A DNA stretch of 64,000 nucleotides, taken from NCBI GenBank assembly GCA_900319795.1, contig ONPU01000014.1:1-64000 (forward strand), given 5' to 3'. Under the pieces are notes generated by a model that saw only the letters and a list, made by a program, of their open reading frames with translations, was not told where the DNA came from and did no database searches. Both the position numbers and the translations under genes were made by a program. Below are positions 62,444-64,000 of this stretch, one piece after another. The first letter of the stretch is position 1, and every line of letters starts with the position of its first letter. The stretch comes from an uncultured Eubacteriales bacterium (lineage in GTDB: Bacteria; Bacillota; Clostridia; Lachnospirales; Lachnospiraceae).

Positions 62444-63616
62444 ATGAATGAAAACGGCCTCAAAGCGAAACTGGCCCGTTTTCTGACCAATGAAAGATGG
62501 TCCGGTCTCAATGTCTCTCTGTTATGTATCGTATTGATGTTCATCGTCTCGAGTATCCTTCTGCTGATTCTCGGAAAGAATCCGTTTACCGCGTTTTACA
62601 GTTTTCTGGCAGGCAACGGGTTCGCGATGAAATCCAGCTACGGTGCCGGTTCCGGCATGCTGTCGGATTTCTTCCAGTTTCTCAATATCATGGCGCCGAT
62701 GCTTCTGGCATCGCTGGCCTTCATCTTTGCCTATCGCTGCGGTCTTTTCAATATCGGCATTTCCGGACAGATGCTTCTTTCCGGATTTGTGGCATCGGTG
62801 ACCATCGGTTATATGAAGCAGCTTCCGCGCCCTGTGGCCGTTCCGCTGGTGATTCTGGTCGGAATCCTTGTGGGAGGAGCACTGGGAGCGTTCGTGGGAT
62901 ACCTGAAGTTCCGATTCAATATCCATGAAGTTGTTTCAACCATTATGATCAATTACATCATCTCGTATCTGACGGGGTTCTTTATCAACTCCAAATTCGT
63001 GGATCCGATCAGCCGCGCTTCAAAGATTATTTCGCCTCAGGCCAGACTTACTTTCACGAAGGTCAACATCGGCGGTTATTTATGCAATCTGCCCATGGGC
63101 ATTGTGCTTGCGGTAGTGATGGCGATCATTGTTCATTTTATTTTTGAAAAGACGGTTTTCGGATTTGAACTTCGTGCCGTTGGTTCCAACCGGAGCGCCG
63201 CTCTTTACAGCGGCATCAATGTCAAAAGACAGATTGTCTTCTCGATGATGCTCTCCGGTGTTCTTGCGGGTCTGGCCGGTGTTACATACTATCTCGGATA
63301 TACGAACACGATTCTTCCGAAGACGCTTCCGGGCATGGGTTACGACGCGATTGCCACGGCGCTTCTCGGAAACTCCAATCCGATCGGTGCGATTTTCTCA
63401 TCCATGCTGATTACACTTTTCCAGAACGGAAGCAACTATATGAGTTCTGTTCTGGGAGTCGCGAAAGAAATTGCCTCCGTTATCACGGGAATCCTGCTTC
63501 TGTTTTCCGCGTGCGGAGACTACTTCCGCTATGTTGCCCGCGGATACCTTGACCGCCTGGCCGATTGGACAGCGGAACAGGGTAAGGTGCTGAAGAAGGA
63601 AGGAGACAAAAAATAA
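62444..63616 (+). CDS. Nucleoside ABC transporter permease (first)
   Basis: ATG 62444 follows AAGGAAAAAACA; GTG 62426, overlapping the ATPase stop, is an in-frame alternative. The 390-residue protein has about nine membrane segments and the BPD_transp_2 motifs FAYRCGLFNIGISGQMLLSG, FRFNIHEVVSTIMINYI and LRAVGSNRSAALYSGINVKR. It forms half of the membrane channel. Its stop shares one base with the start of the next permease. Confidence 0.92.
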   Translation: MNENGLKAKLARFLTNERWSGLNVSLLCIVLMFIVSSILLLILGKNPFTAFYSFLAGNGFAMKSSYGAGSGMLSDFFQFLNIMAPMLLASLAFIFAYRCGLFNIGISGQMLLSGFVASVTIGYMKQLPRPVAVPLVILVGILVGGALGAFVGYLKFRFNIHEVVSTIMINYIISYLTGFFINSKFVDPISRASKIISPQARLTFTKVNIGGYLCNLPMGIVLAVVMAIIVHFIFEKTVFGFELRAVGSNRSAALYSGINVKRQIVFSMMLSGVLAGLAGVTYYLGYTNTILPKTLPGMGYDAIATALLGNSNPIGAIFSSMLITLFQNGSNYMSSVLGVAKEIASVITGILLLFSACGDYFRYVARGYLDRLADWTAEQGKVLKKEGDKK

Positions 63617-64000
63617 TGAATTATATCAATAATATGATCATTGACGGTCTTGCCTTCGGTATCCCGCTTTTCATCATGGCTGTGGGCGCGATTTACTCTG
63701 AAAAGAGCGGTATCACGAACCTGGCGGTGGAAGGCTTTCAGGGATTCGGCGCGTTCTGCGGAGCCGTATTCGCTACATTGATGTCCATCAACTCAGGCCT
63801 TAATGACCAGGTGATCCTGTATCTGGCAATTGTGGTGGCCTTCTTCGGCGGCGCGCTGTATTCCATACTGCACGCGATGCTGTGCATCAAGTTCCGTGCG
63901 GATCAGACGATCAGCGGCGTGGTCATCAATATCCTGGCGGTTGCTCTGACGACGTTCCTGACATCGCAGATCAGCGGCGTCCTGTATGGAACAGCGTCCA
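63616..64000 (+). CDS. Nucleoside ABC transporter permease (second), cut by window edge
   Basis: GAAGGAGACAAAAAATA precedes ATG 63616, and 128 codons run open to the end of the window. The translated start reads MNYINNMIIDGLAFGIPLFI, followed by SEKSGITNLAVEGFQGFGAF and later IKFRADQTISGVVINILAVA, typical of the shorter BPD_transp_2 permease of BMP-type nucleoside importers. It pairs with the preceding permease. The C-terminal part lies outside the window. Confidence 0.92.
   Translation, partial: MNYINNMIIDGLAFGIPLFIMAVGAIYSEKSGITNLAVEGFQGFGAFCGAVFATLMSINSGLNDQVILYLAIVVAFFGGALYSILHAMLCIKFRADQTISGVVINILAVALTTFLTSQISGVLYGTAS

Overview
The window looks like chromosomal DNA of an anaerobic, low-to-moderate GC Gram-positive bacterium of the Clostridia (Lachnospiraceae-like). 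The grounds are strong GGAGG ribosome sites, sigma-A-type promoters, the anaerobic (CbiD/CbiG/CbiK) cobalamin route, a LytS-type 5TM receptor fused to a SpoIIE phosphatase, a PadR/HAAS pair, and a selenium-dependent molybdenum hydroxylase locus. This assignment is inferred from gene content. No rRNA, tRNA or CRISPR array was seen.

Layout. 0-3 kb: the edge of an unknown minus-strand gene, a YitT membrane protein, an exported SGNH hydrolase and an exported SH3 protein with an acidic tail. 3-12.5 kb: a signalling cluster with a 5TM-SpoIIE phosphatase, an orphan peptide-type binding lipoprotein, a 1407-residue dCache/GGDEF/EAL/PAS protein, a free methionine-R-sulfoxide reductase and a leucine-rich-repeat protein. 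12.6-29.6 kb: a corrinoid region. It opens with a compact cobalamin-riboswitch-like leader and an intrinsic terminator. An exported CbiK, a binding protein with two NEAT-like domains, a FecCD/BtuC permease and its ATPase follow. Then come cobT, cobU, cobS, a (degenerate CobU)-CobQ-CbiC fusion, cbiD, cbiF, cbiG, cbiH and a CbiJ-CbiE-CbiA fusion. A 288-bp palindromic element sits between the binding protein and the permease. 29.6-40.2 kb: an EAL phosphodiesterase, a nuclease lipoprotein, a DUF975 protein, a two-component system, a Na/Pi cotransporter, a Sel1-like protein, a phosphohexomutase and a PrsW-like protease.

40.2-51 kb: two molybdenum hydroxylases, one made of three separate subunits and one a 918-residue fusion. 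With them are YqeC, a MocA-type nucleotidyltransferase and SelD, which together point to selenium-dependent molybdenum hydroxylase maturation. A PadR/HAAS pair and a second palindromic repeat lie among them. 51-57.4 kb: a second phosphohexomutase, MntP, a heterodimeric ABC exporter and a lone HAAS-domain protein. 57.7-64 kb: mtnA, deoD and a BMP-type nucleoside ABC transporter, with the second permease cut by the window edge.

Three metabolic themes stand out: corrinoid synthesis and tetrapyrrole or cobalt scavenging, selenium/molybdenum-dependent purine or N-heterocycle oxidation, and purine nucleoside uptake and phosphorolysis. The most interesting candidate system is the exported CbiK plus the NEAT-fused transporter behind the riboswitch.
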